Origin: Pseudarthrobacter sulfonivorans
Lineage (GTDB): Bacteria; Actinomycetota; Actinomycetes; Actinomycetales; Micrococcaceae
Length of the DNA: 64,000 nt
Assembly (NCBI RefSeq): GCF_014712225.1
Contig: NZ_JACXBW010000007.1
Span: 1-64,000, forward strand
Direction of reading: 5' to 3'
Shown here in pieces: positions 9,466 through 17,149 of this stretch. Under the pieces are notes generated by a model. That model ran no database searches. It was not told where the DNA came from and saw only the letters and a list, made by a program, of their open reading frames with translations. Numbering within the stretch: position 1 is the first letter of the stretch; the number at the start of each line of letters is the position of its first letter. The position numbers and the translations under genes are program-made.

Positions 9466-10371
9466 GTGACTACCTCTCAGCAGACTGTACGCAAAGCCGT
9501 TATCCCTGCAGCCGGGCTCGGCACCAGGTTCCTGCCGGCCACCAAGGCGATGCCCAAGGAAATGCTTCCGGTGGTGGACAAGCCTGCCATCCAGTATGTG
9601 GTTGAAGAGGCTGTCCACGTTGGTCTCAACGACATCCTGATGATCACGGGACGCAACAAGCGCGCCCTGGAGGACCACTTTGACAGGGTTCCTTCGCTGG
9701 AGGACACGCTGGAAGCCAAGGGCGATCTGGCCAAGCTCGAGTCCATTCAGGCAGCCAGCAACCTCGGTGACATCCACTACGTCCGCCAGGGCGACCCCAA
9801 CGGCCTTGGCCATGCAGTGCTTCGTGCAAAGCAGCACGTCGGCAACGAACCGTTCGCTGTTCTCCTTGGTGACGACCTGATCGATGCCCGGGATGAACTC
9901 CTCAGCACCATGATCGAAGTGCAGGCCAAGACCGGCGGATCCGTGGTGGCCCTCATCGAGGTGGAGCCCTCCCAGATCAGTGCCTACGGGTGCGCCGACG
10001 TCCAGGCCATCGATGGTGAAGCCTACGTCAGGATCAACAAGCTCGTCGAAAAGCCCGACGTGGACGAGGCCCCCTCAAACCTGGCCGTCATTGGCCGCTA
10101 CGTCCTCCACCCCGAAGTTTTCGAGGTCCTGGAGCGCACGGGCCCGGGCCGCGGCGGGGAAATCCAGCTGACGGACGCGCTGCAGGAACTGGCCGCCGGC
10201 GACGGTGAGGGCTACGGCGTTTACGGCGTGGTCTTCCGCGGCCGCCGTTACGATACCGGCGACAAGCTCAGCTATCTCAAGGCCTGCGTCCAGCTTGCCA
10301 TTGACAGCGATGACCTCGGCCCCGGTCTGCGGGAGTGGCTGCCAGGCTTCGCTGCAGGCCTCGCTAAATAG
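9466..10371 (+). CDS. galU: UTP-glucose-1-phosphate uridylyltransferase
   Basis: Makes UDP-glucose from UTP and glucose-1-phosphate, supplying cell-wall and glycan synthesis. The 301-residue protein begins with the nucleotidyltransferase signature AAGLGTRFLPATKAMPKEML (about residues 16-35), the uridylyltransferase form. Later conserved elements include GLGHAVLRAK, LLGDDLID and GEIQLTDALQ. The GTG start at 9466 appears leaderless. Only five bases separate the stop from the next gene, so the acetyltransferase is probably in the same transcript. Confidence 0.95.
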   Translation: MTTSQQTVRKAVIPAAGLGTRFLPATKAMPKEMLPVVDKPAIQYVVEEAVHVGLNDILMITGRNKRALEDHFDRVPSLEDTLEAKGDLAKLESIQAASNLGDIHYVRQGDPNGLGHAVLRAKQHVGNEPFAVLLGDDLIDARDELLSTMIEVQAKTGGSVVALIEVEPSQISAYGCADVQAIDGEAYVRINKLVEKPDVDEAPSNLAVIGRYVLHPEVFEVLERTGPGRGGEIQLTDALQELAAGDGEGYGVYGVVFRGRRYDTGDKLSYLKACVQLAIDSDDLGPGLREWLPGFAAGLAK

Positions 10372-10376
10372 CTGCC

Positions 10377-10994
10377 GTGCGTCCCGGACCAACGTGGCCC
10401 ACCACCCTGGAGTGCGGTGACCTCGTCCTGCGCCCCATCAGGTATCGGGACAAAAGGGAATGGACCGAGGTCCGGTCACGCAACCGGGAGTGGCTGGAGC
10501 CTTGGGAAGCCTCCAATCCGGCGCCCGGCGGCCTCCTCCCGGACTACCGGCAGATGGTGCGGTCCCTGAAGATACAGGCAGCCCAAGGCACCGCCTTGCC
10601 CTTCCTGATCACAGAACGCACGCCAAGGTCCGCGGCGCCCGCCATCGTTGGCCAGCTGACAGTGTCCTCCATTGTGTGGGGCTCGGCCATGATGGCGACC
10701 TTGGGGTATTGGGTTGACCAGGCGCGGGCCGGGCACGGCATCGCACCCACCTCTGTTGCCCTGGCCACCGACCATTGTTTCCAGGTCCTCGGGCTGCACC
10801 GGATGGAGATCAACATCCGGCCCGAGAACGGCCCGAGCCTGCGGGTGGTTGAAAAGCTGGGCTTCCGAGATGAGGGTTACCGGCCCCGTTTCCTGCACAT
10901 CAACGGGGAATGGGCTGACCACCGCACATTTGCGTTGACGGCGGAAGAAGTACCCGAAGGACTGCTCAACCGATGGCTGGCATCCCGGTCCTGA
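10377..10994 (+). CDS. GNAT family N-acetyltransferase (RimJ-like)
   Basis: A 205-residue acetyltransferase of the RimJ/RimL type, which acetylate protein N-termini or small amines using acetyl-CoA. The fold is recognisable from LVLRPIRYRD at the start, the central GYWVDQARAGHGIAPTSVAL stretch that forms the acetyl-CoA pyrophosphate-binding loop (about residues 110-129), and the late NGPSLRVVEKLGFRDEGY, the usual motif B region. It begins with GTG five bases after galU. The same galU-acetyltransferase order is familiar from related actinobacteria. The substrate cannot be read from sequence. Confidence 0.85.
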   Translation: MRPGPTWPTTLECGDLVLRPIRYRDKREWTEVRSRNREWLEPWEASNPAPGGLLPDYRQMVRSLKIQAAQGTALPFLITERTPRSAAPAIVGQLTVSSIVWGSAMMATLGYWVDQARAGHGIAPTSVALATDHCFQVLGLHRMEINIRPENGPSLRVVEKLGFRDEGYRPRFLHINGEWADHRTFALTAEEVPEGLLNRWLASRS

Positions 10995-11102
10995 CCTGCA
11001 AAGGCTCTTCCGAAGTCATAAATCCATTGATTTGCCACGTTGCCCGCGACACACCGAGGCTAATGCGGGAGCGGCTGACGGAATACTCATACGGTTTTGA
11101 TT

Positions 11103-12026
11103 GTGGACTTCCCTCTTAGCAGCTCAGTGATCCTTGTGGTTGCCGTTGTGCTCTGGATCGTATGGGTTGCGCCTTACGTCCTGCGGAACCGTCGGCACCA
11201 GGCCCAGGCCGCTGGCGACTATTTCGCGGATGTTCCAGCTATTGAATCATCGGACCCGAGAGCCGGGATGGTCATGAATATCGCCGCCCCGCAGGAGAAA
11301 GCCATGGATATCAGGAAGAGTCCCGAAACCGTAGCCGCGCCTGCCGGTAGAGCAACGACGGGCGCGTTCCGGATCCGATACGGCCGGACCGCCATTGCCC
11401 TCGCCGGCGTGGCGGGATTGCTGACCGCCTTTGTGTCCGCTGTTCTGCTGCTGTTTGGGCTGGGAACTGCCCTGCTGCCGGTAGCGGGCGTGGCCACCAC
11501 CGTAATCGCCGTGGTGCTTTTGCGCTCCCTTGCTGTGCGGGACCGCAAAGCCAAGGTGCAGGCTGCCTTCCGCTCCGCCATGAGCGCCCCGGTCCGCCGC
11601 CAGGAACCAGCCTCGGAGGTCCGGGACACGCCGCTCCCGGCCGCGCAGCCGGAAAGCCGGCTCTTTGACGCCGAGGCTCACACGCCTGCCCCGAAACCGC
11701 TCACCGCGATGGAGCTCCGGGAAGCCGCGTTGGCCGTCGCTGTTGCCGCGGGAGACGCCAGCGCCAGCGAGGCGATGAAGTCTGCGCCCGTCGCAACCAC
11801 CTGGGAACCTGTGGACGTGCCCAAGCCTGTGTACGTTGAGGCCGCCAAGGCTGAGCGTCCGGCGCCCGAGCCGCTTGATCTGCCGGAAGCGCCCAAAGCC
11901 ACGGGGAAGCCGTCCCTGAAGCAGGGAACCCCCGCAGTCCCGCCCGTGCCGTCAGCCAAGCCCCTCACTAAGGCCCAGAGCGCCTTGAGTAACCTTGACG
12001 ACGTCCTGCAGCGCCGCCGCGCCTGA
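11103..12026 (+). CDS. Hypothetical membrane protein
   Basis: A 307-residue protein of unknown function. Hydrophobic segments lie near the N-terminus (about residues 5-25, followed by APYVLRNRRH) and as a pair in the middle (about residues 97-142). The second half is rich in alanine, proline and charged residues and probably unstructured, ending KAQSALSNLDDVLQRRRA. GTG at 11103 gives the N-terminus MDFPLSS; a TTG at 11097 is the alternative. The protein type is common upstream of tRNA genes in Arthrobacter-like genomes as far as I recall, without a known role. Confidence 0.65.
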   Translation: MDFPLSSSVILVVAVVLWIVWVAPYVLRNRRHQAQAAGDYFADVPAIESSDPRAGMVMNIAAPQEKAMDIRKSPETVAAPAGRATTGAFRIRYGRTAIALAGVAGLLTAFVSAVLLLFGLGTALLPVAGVATTVIAVVLLRSLAVRDRKAKVQAAFRSAMSAPVRRQEPASEVRDTPLPAAQPESRLFDAEAHTPAPKPLTAMELREAALAVAVAAGDASASEAMKSAPVATTWEPVDVPKPVYVEAAKAERPAPEPLDLPEAPKATGKPSLKQGTPAVPPVPSAKPLTKAQSALSNLDDVLQRRRA

Positions 12027-12032
12027 CCGGAA

Positions 12033-12062
12033 TTGGTAATGCGCAGAGAAAATTTGTAGCCT
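12033..12062 (+). promoter_or_regulatory. Candidate promoter of tRNA-Ala
   Basis: TTGGTA (12033-12038) and TAGCCT (12057-12062) are separated by 18 bases. They would start transcription about 35-40 bases before the mature tRNA. Only pattern matching supports this. Confidence 0.35.
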
Positions 12063-12107
12063 AAGTTCACCGGCGCCGCCGTTCCTTCCAGGGAGGCGGA
12101 CTGTTCC

Positions 12108-12180
12108 GGGGCTATAGCTCAGTTGGTAGAGCGCTTCGTTCGCATCGAAGAGGTCAGGAGTTCGAATCTCCTTAGCTCCA
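12108..12180 (+). tRNA. tRNA-Ala (anticodon CGC)
   Basis: A 73-base cloverleaf. Acceptor arm GGGGCTA (12108-12114) pairs with TAGCTCC (12173-12179), followed by discriminator A12180; the arm has one G-U pair. The anticodon arm CTTCG/CGAAG encloses the loop TTCGCAT with anticodon CGC, which reads GCG. The T arm carries the usual GTTCGAATC. CCA is not encoded. The 3' part (from 12147) is repeated perfectly at 59079-59113 and is the integration site of the mobile element. Confidence 0.95.
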
Positions 12181-12181
12181 C
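12147..12181. repeat. attL: 35-bp direct repeat in tRNA-Ala
   Basis: The stretch from the anticodon stem through the tRNA 3' end plus one base is identical to 59079-59113. The match starts at G12147 and ends at C12181; the flanking bases differ on both sides. This is the expected footprint of tyrosine-recombinase insertion at a tRNA 3' end. Confidence 0.9.
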
Positions 12182-12184
12182 TCT

Positions 12185-12228
12185 AAAAGTCCTCTGACCT
12201 GCGGAAACGTTGAGTCGGAGGGCTTTTC
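12185..12228 (+). terminator. Hairpin terminator after tRNA-Ala, inside the element
   Basis: AAAAGTCCTCTGAC (12185-12198) pairs with GTCGGAGGGCTTTT (12214-12227) over 14 positions with two G-U pairs, ending in a T-run. It lies just beyond attL, so it belongs to the element. No comparable hairpin follows attR. Confidence 0.7.
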
Positions 12229-12552
12229 TCTTGCCCGTTTATAGGACCAGCCGACGATTACCCGACGGTTTGCGGCTAGAAACGGCATTGGAGGGAAGAT
12301 TGGCCCTAGCGCCTCAGCGTAGTTCCTAACCTTCAGTATGGCGCAGCGAGCATTGCATGGCTGGCTTGCCGCAATGATCGCGCGTGCCCGCATGTAGTCG
12401 AGCTAGCTGTGGCAAAGGGGCATGGGACGCGTGCCCATAGGACAGCGCAGGTATATTGCTCGTGAGGAAACGAAAGCTCTCCGAGGGGAATGCCTACGGT
12501 GGGTTCACCGATATCTCTGGAACATGCTTAATACTGAAAGGGCTGCTGGGAG
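12229..12552. other. Non-coding stretch between the terminator and the first element gene
   Basis: About 320 bases with no convincing gene, RNA or repeat. Short open frames here lack family likeness and ribosome binding sites. Confidence 0.5.
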
Positions 12553-13996
12553 ATGGCAAAGACGCCGCCAACCGAACGTCAGCTTCAGGTCCTGCATTGG
12601 ATCGCCGATGGCTGCCCGGCAGGGGCCTTGACGGATCCTAGATACAAAGTCAGCGCCTACGCGCTGGAACGTCGGAATCTTGTCCGAGTGAAGCGCCGCA
12701 AGAATCCATGGCTAGCGGAAATTACCGATACAGGCGCGCAGTTACTTGCCAATGGCGGGGCCGCCCCCATGACCGCAGCCGAGCCAGCGACGCCGGACTC
12801 GAACGCTTTGCAGCCGCGTGCAGAAGTGCCAGAGTTATCGATCCCCTCAAAGCAGCCCATGCAGGTGTCGGTCAGGGCGCGTGCCGTTCCCGCCAAGAGT
12901 GCTACGCAAAAGATGATGGACCGCCTGGTAGTGGAAGGTGCTCTTGAATTCACGAACGCGGAAACCGGAAGGTGCAGGCAGCTCGTCACGGTCGCTCGGC
13001 GGAAGAAGTTGTTTCCGGACGACATGGAGCTCGTCGTCAACACTAACTGGAACAAGCCTTGCACCGTTGAGTTGAGACGCCGTCCAGAGTGGCAGTTGGT
13101 GACCCTTGCCCCAGTAGACGTGCTTGCAGTCATTCGGATGCCCCATGACGTCGTTGCCAAGCTGAAACAGCTGCGAACAGACCGTCTTTGGCATGGACGC
13201 GCCCCGGTGGAAATGGACGTTACGCATCGTCCAGGGACTCGTTGTGGAAGCTGAACGACGGGGGCACGGAGTAGCGGCAGTACCTGTGGCTAAGCCGGAC
13301 TACTATGGTCGCGTTAGCCGCGAAGAACGGAATAACGGTCATCTCAAAGTTGGCATTGGTGAAGACGAGGTCCATCTGCTTTTCAGTCAGGCAACGGAGC
13401 GAGTGCCGCATCTACTTACGGTGTCCGAACTTCGCCGACAAGCACATGGCTATTCGGTTTCGACCGAAGAAGTTGTAAAAACGGCCTTCCTCTCCATCCG
13501 TCTCAAGGGTTTGGAGCCACCGTTCTGGAAATCTGAGTGGACCGAAACTGACACGACACGCGCCGATTCGCTGTTGCCACGAATTATCCAAGAGATCGAA
13601 CTGCGAGCCGCACGTGCGGTCGAGTTGCGGCTCGAAAGGCAGCGCCGTGACGATGAAAAGCGCCGGCAATGGGAAGCGGCTCGAGAACAGGCGATCGGAC
13701 GCCTCAATGAGGTGCATCGTGCCAGCGTGCTTCTTGACCAAGCCGAGCGATTCCAACGGGTGCAGCTGTTGGGCGACTACATCGCCGCGTTGAGGATCCA
13801 CATCGATTCAATGAATCCGGTGGATGCGGACGCTGCCATTGACTGGCTGCGCTGGGCACAAACCCATGCCAAGACGATCAGCCCATTGCTCGGCGAGATT
13901 CGCATGCCGGACGATCCCGAGCCAACTGCCGACGCGATCAAGCCATATATGAAGGGCTGGAGCCCGTATGGTCCCGATTTGTGGATGTGGAGATGA
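12553..13996 (+). pseudogene. Frameshifted hypothetical gene of an actinobacterial mobile-element family
   Basis: Two overlapping frames together look like one protein of about 480 residues, a type often mislabelled 'PE-PGRS family protein' and found near integrases in actinobacteria. Frame one (12553-13254) gives the N-terminus (TERQLQVLHWIADGCPAG) and middle domain. Frame two (13193-13996) gives the second half, starting in family terms at LRIVQGLVVEAERRG, then a charged helical stretch (residues LRLERQRRDDEKRRQ) and the ending WSPYGPDLW. The frame changes by +1 near 13210-13220. No catalytic motif is visible and the function is unknown. Alternatives are a sequencing error or programmed frameshifting. 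Confidence 0.6.
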
Positions 13997-13998
13997 AA

Positions 13999-15177
13999 TC
14001 AAGCTGACGGTTCCGGGCTCCCGAATCGTTCGAGTGCATCGGTGAGATCAGGAGATTCCGTAGCTTTCGCTATGTAGTGCTTTTCTGTGATGGCTGTTCC
14101 CGAGTGACCGAGCTGCGCCGCGGCGTGCTTTGAGCTGTATTCCTGGTCAATCAGCGTGGCAACCGATTTGCGGAAGACATGTGGGGTTACCCATTCGTAG
14201 GCGGATCCGGCACGCGCATCACGCCACTGCCTACGGAAGTTGTGCGGGCTCCGCACGGTTCCTGTAGAGGATGGAAACAACATGGCTTCGGGATTGGGCT
14301 GCTCGGCTGCAAACTTGCGATGGAGAGTTTCCGCGGCGAAGGGTGGCACCTTCACCGTCCTGAATCCGGCTTTTGTCTTGGGATGGTCCTGCCGGTATGC
14401 GCCGCGCCCCCGTTCCATGACTACTGTGCCGGAGATTGTGATGGTCGGTGGCTCTGCTTGAAGATCAATATCTTGCCAACGGATGGCGAGCACCTCGCCT
14501 ATTCGGGCGCCGGTGGCAAGGAAAATGTCGAGAACGTCTAGTAGGTCTGTTACGCGCGGCCGTCCTTGGTGTGTGGGGTCCTCCTGCCACCTGCCAATGA
14601 CAGTTCGGAGCTTCTGAACGTCTTTGACCGATAGAGCCTTGACGTCCTTCTTTGCGAGCTTGATGGGTCCGACATCGCGGACTGGATTGCTGTGCAGGGC
14701 ATCGTGCCGTACGGCTAATCCAATGATTCCGGTGAGGACTACTTTTGAGTGCCGGGCTGTGGCCGGATGGTCGACGGCAACGTTTTTCAAGAACCGGTCG
14801 AGCCTGCCAGTCGTAAGTTCGTTGAGCCGCAGGCCGGAAAGGGCAGGTGAAATGACTCGGTTGTACGTGTCCTTGTAGCCATCGATGGTCCGGCGGCCAG
14901 CCCGGCCGCTGCTTTCGATTTCGGCGAACCAAAGTGTGCTGAGCTCAGAAAGTCGCATGCTGCGGGAAATCTCGGATTGGACCGGAGTTTGACGGTCCTT
15001 CAGCATGGTCACCAGGGCTCGCTCCGCGCCGGCACCGGTGTCACCCCAAGCTTCCGCTGCACGTGTTACGCCGTCTGTGTCCCGGCATCTGGCTGTGGCT
15101 CGCCACCGGCCGCTTGGGATTTTCTGACGGCGGATCTTGCCCCATGTGCCGAGCGGCAACGGAGGTCTTGGTGACAT
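13999..15177 (-). CDS. Tyrosine site-specific integrase
   Basis: A 392-residue phage/ICE-type integrase that would recombine attP with the tRNA-Ala 3' end. After an N-terminal arm-binding region and a core-binding domain (about residues 70-165), the catalytic domain shows R225 (ATGARIGEVL), a lysine in KTKAGFR near 267-269, H333 and R336 (HVFRK), H358 (LGHSG) and the nucleophile Y368 (EKHYIA). All key residues are present, so it looks functional. It is the last gene of a three-gene operon and shares TGATG with the excisionase. Its position about 1.8 kb inside attL is typical. Confidence 0.95.
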   Translation of the reverse strand: MSPRPPLPLGTWGKIRRQKIPSGRWRATARCRDTDGVTRAAEAWGDTGAGAERALVTMLKDRQTPVQSEISRSMRLSELSTLWFAEIESSGRAGRRTIDGYKDTYNRVISPALSGLRLNELTTGRLDRFLKNVAVDHPATARHSKVVLTGIIGLAVRHDALHSNPVRDVGPIKLAKKDVKALSVKDVQKLRTVIGRWQEDPTHQGRPRVTDLLDVLDIFLATGARIGEVLAIRWQDIDLQAEPPTITISGTVVMERGRGAYRQDHPKTKAGFRTVKVPPFAAETLHRKFAAEQPNPEAMLFPSSTGTVRSPHNFRRQWRDARAGSAYEWVTPHVFRKSVATLIDQEYSSKHAAAQLGHSGTAITEKHYIAKATESPDLTDALERFGSPEPSA

Positions 15178-15392
15178 CAGGCCTCCAGGCGCGAGGACAA
15201 CCAGGAATCGTAGTCAGCCCGGCTGATTCGCAAATGCCTACCGATTCGGTAGGCGCGGGGGCCGAGGTGCTTGACCCGCCATTGGTAGAACGTCTGCTCT
15301 GGAATCTGTAGCTGGGTGCAGATGTCCTTCGGGGTCAGCCATTGCTCGTCGGTAGGTTCCGCAGTGCTGCTGCTTTCGGGGGTGGTGGTCAT
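15177..15392 (-). CDS. Excisionase-like MerR/AlpA-type DNA-binding protein
   Basis: A 71-residue helix-turn-helix protein. WLTPKDICTQLQIPEQTFYQWR (split around residues 18-39) is the recognition region, with a wing ending RISRADYDSWL, the pattern of helix_turn_helix_17 excisionases. It sits directly before the integrase with a one-base overlap, and its start overlaps the upstream regulator by four bases (ATGA). The context supports control of integration and excision. Confidence 0.85.
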   Translation of the reverse strand: MTTTPESSSTAEPTDEQWLTPKDICTQLQIPEQTFYQWRVKHLGPRAYRIGRHLRISRADYDSWLSSRLEA

Positions 15393-15712
15393 GAGCTTCT
15401 CCGTCCTAGTTGCGGGCCCAAGGGCAAGATCTGTTCCTGGTTCATGGAAGCAGGGCCTTGGGGCGGCATGACGGACACGTGGAATCCGGCCGCCAGTGCT
15501 CCGACATGGCGCTGCACGTGTTCTGGGGAAGCGCTGAACTTAGCCGAAGAGTGTTGTACCAGGCCGGCGTCCCGAAGCAACTGGAGGTGCCGGCGGACCT
15601 TCGACGGCGACGCGTCGAGATGGATGCCGATCTGGCCACAGCTCGAGGGGCCATTCCTCAGCAGGAAGCGGACAATTCGGCTTCGCGTTTTGTTCATCAA
15701 GATGCTCGACAT
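15389..15712 (-). CDS. Small winged-helix regulator of the integrase operon
   Basis: A protein of about 107 residues with an ArsR/MarR-like winged helix: SRIVRFLLRNGPSSCGQIG followed by a recognition helix SPSKVRRHLQLLRDAGLV. The remainder is short and low in complexity. It overlaps the excisionase start, so it is the first gene of the operon and probably regulates it. ATG at 15712 is preferred; GTG 15721 and ATG 15697 are also possible. A palindrome lies 35 bases upstream. A paralogous fold appears at 16686-17009. Confidence 0.7.
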   Translation of the reverse strand: MSSILMNKTRSRIVRFLLRNGPSSCGQIGIHLDASPSKVRRHLQLLRDAGLVQHSSAKFSASPEHVQRHVGALAAGFHVSVMPPQGPASMNQEQILPLGPQLGRRSS

Positions 15713-15746
15713 GGAGACCACAACCTGAGGAATGCTAAGGAGGGAT

Positions 15747-15762
15747 TGTAGACGGGTCTACA
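15747..15762. promoter_or_regulatory. Palindromic operator candidate upstream of the integrase operon
   Basis: TGTAGA-CGGG-TCTACA is a perfect 6-bp inverted repeat with a 4-bp spacer. It lies 35 bases upstream of the regulator start and between divergent genes, a natural place for autoregulation. No experimental or family evidence. Confidence 0.4.
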
Positions 15763-15824
15763 CATGCAGGATACTCCCGTTGGGCGTCATGTTGGAAGAG
15801 GCTGGCCGTGGAAATGATCCCTCA

Positions 15825-16187
15825 ATGGACGTGAGGAGATTGCCATGCAAGATCACCCACAGGTCAGGGCTTTTTACCGAGGCGGCTCTGTCTCTCCGAG
15901 CCGAACGGTACTGGCACTACGGCTCGACGAACGAGCGCGTCGAATTTCTGCGGGCGCTTGGCGACGTGCTGACCGAGGTCTCGTACCACTTGGACGCCAA
16001 CGCGGTGCTGCCGCCGGAGTTCCTGGAGGTGTGCCAGGATATGGCCGTTCCAGCGATCCGGAACCTACCGCTGCCGCCGTCCGCCGGGTCTATTTTGATG
16101 TCTTGCCTTGACCGTCGAATTGAGCGGCTGATTGCCGCGCAGGGTGACTCAGGGAATACTGGGGCTGGGGGAGGCCGAAGCGCCTGA
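15825..16187 (+). CDS. Hypothetical protein
   Basis: A protein of about 120 residues, not recognised. It begins MDVRRLPCKITHRSGLFTEA if the ATG at 15825 is used; ATG at 15789 is an alternative. The middle (RYWHYGSTNERVEFLRALGD) looks helical and the C-terminus is glycine-rich. It lies between the integrase operon regulator (divergent) and the EspR-like regulator (same strand, about 40 bases apart). Codon use fits a real gene, and its position suggests an element-specific accessory gene. Confidence 0.45.
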   Translation: MDVRRLPCKITHRSGLFTEAALSLRAERYWHYGSTNERVEFLRALGDVLTEVSYHLDANAVLPPEFLEVCQDMAVPAIRNLPLPPSAGSILMSCLDRRIERLIAAQGDSGNTGAGGGRSA

Positions 16188-16228
16188 TAGAGCCGACGGC
16201 CCCGGAACTGTTGATCAAGGGGTAGGCG

Positions 16229-16732
16229 ATGCGGACTGACGAGACGGGGAATGGTGACATGTTGTCTCCCCAGGCCCAGCTAGCTCGTCGCCTGAACTTG
16301 TTGCTCGACGTCGTGGTTGCTGAACGCGGCAAGCCCGTGACTTTCCGGGAAGTACAGGCCGAGCTCGAGGCTAAGGGCATCAAGTTGTCCCGCGCGCGGT
16401 GGTTCTATATGAAAGAGGGGACTGGGCGTCTGGTCAGTGATCCGGTTCTACTGGCAGGGCTGTGCAACATCTTCAACGTTGACCCCTCCTACCTCACCGG
16501 TGCCGACGCCGAGTTGCCCGAGCGGATCGATTCGCAGCTCGAGTTCGTGAAGTCACTCCGTGCGGCCAGGGTGAAATCTTTTGCCGCGCGCACTTTGGGT
16601 GACGTTTCGCCGGAGACGCTGCGCGTCATTTCTGAATACCTCAACAAGGACATTGGCCGCCATCCTGGAGGGGAAAGGGCTGCCGCTAGTCCTCCAGAAG
16701 ATACTGAAGGTGAGCCGCCAGCAGCTCCTTGA
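16229..16732 (+). CDS. EspR-like XRE-family regulator
   Basis: A 167-residue helix-turn-helix protein. LARRLNLLLDVVVAERG, then a second helical part (SRARWFYMKEGTG) and LCNIFNVDPSYLTGAD follow the pattern of mycobacterial EspR, a nucleoid-type regulator of ESX secretion; the later QLEFVKSLRAARVKSFAAR also fits that family. The last 25 residues are proline and glutamate rich. An AAGGGG ribosome binding site precedes the ATG. The 3' end overlaps the convergent winged-helix gene by 47 bases. It may act as a global switch for the element; that is inference. Confidence 0.65.
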   Translation: MRTDETGNGDMLSPQAQLARRLNLLLDVVVAERGKPVTFREVQAELEAKGIKLSRARWFYMKEGTGRLVSDPVLLAGLCNIFNVDPSYLTGADAELPERIDSQLEFVKSLRAARVKSFAARTLGDVSPETLRVISEYLNKDIGRHPGGERAAASPPEDTEGEPPAAP

Positions 16733-17009
16733 TCCGTGCGGGGTTGGCTGAATACCGCGGAGAGCGGCCATGCCTCCTGCCTGGTTCCACGTCCACCACG
16801 ATGGCGCCAGACTCCTCCAGCGCAAGAAGGTGTTTCGCCACGCTGGGCTCGCCGGCACTCACTGCGTCCACGATGTCCCCGCGGGTTGCCGGACCGTGCG
16901 CTGAAAGATAGCGGAGGATCTCGTTGCGGGACCTGTTGCCGAAGGTCGCGACAGCGGCTTCGACGTCGGCCGACCATGCGGCGTCGTGAGGCTGCGTAAT
17001 CCTGGGCAT
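16686..17009 (-). CDS. ArsR-type winged-helix regulator
   Basis: A 107-residue winged-helix protein. RNEILRYLSAHGPATRGDIVD is helix 2-3, SVAKHLLALEESGAIVVD the recognition helix and wing, and the C-terminal helix IKELLAAHLQYLLED resembles a dimerisation helix. No metal-binding cysteines are present, so it is not a metal sensor. Two 15-base repeats 21 bases apart lie 45-80 bases upstream in the divergent promoter shared with the sigma-like gene, and are likely operators. Confidence 0.75.
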   Translation of the reverse strand: MPRITQPHDAAWSADVEAAVATFGNRSRNEILRYLSAHGPATRGDIVDAVSAGEPSVAKHLLALEESGAIVVDVEPGRRHGRSPRYSANPARIKELLAAHLQYLLED

Positions 17010-17053
17010 GCAACCATTCTTGCCGACAGCCAGTCGAAAAGTAAGACCCGGAA

Positions 17054-17089
17054 CCTTGACGATACTTTAACTATCCTTGACAATAGTTT
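17054..17089. promoter_or_regulatory. Tandem operator/promoter: two CCTTGACNATANTTT repeats 21 bp apart
   Basis: CCTTGACGATACTTT (17054-17068) and CCTTGACAATAGTTT (17075-17089) match at 13 of 15 positions. Their 21-bp spacing is two helical turns, so both present the same face to a protein. The TTGACA in the second copy could also be a -35 box toward 17150. The site sits between two divergent genes. Confidence 0.5.
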
Positions 17090-17149
17090 GCATAGCCTTC
17101 GTGTAGTCGTGTTTGGCGCCCTGTGGGCGGCCACTTTTAGCGGCCAGCA

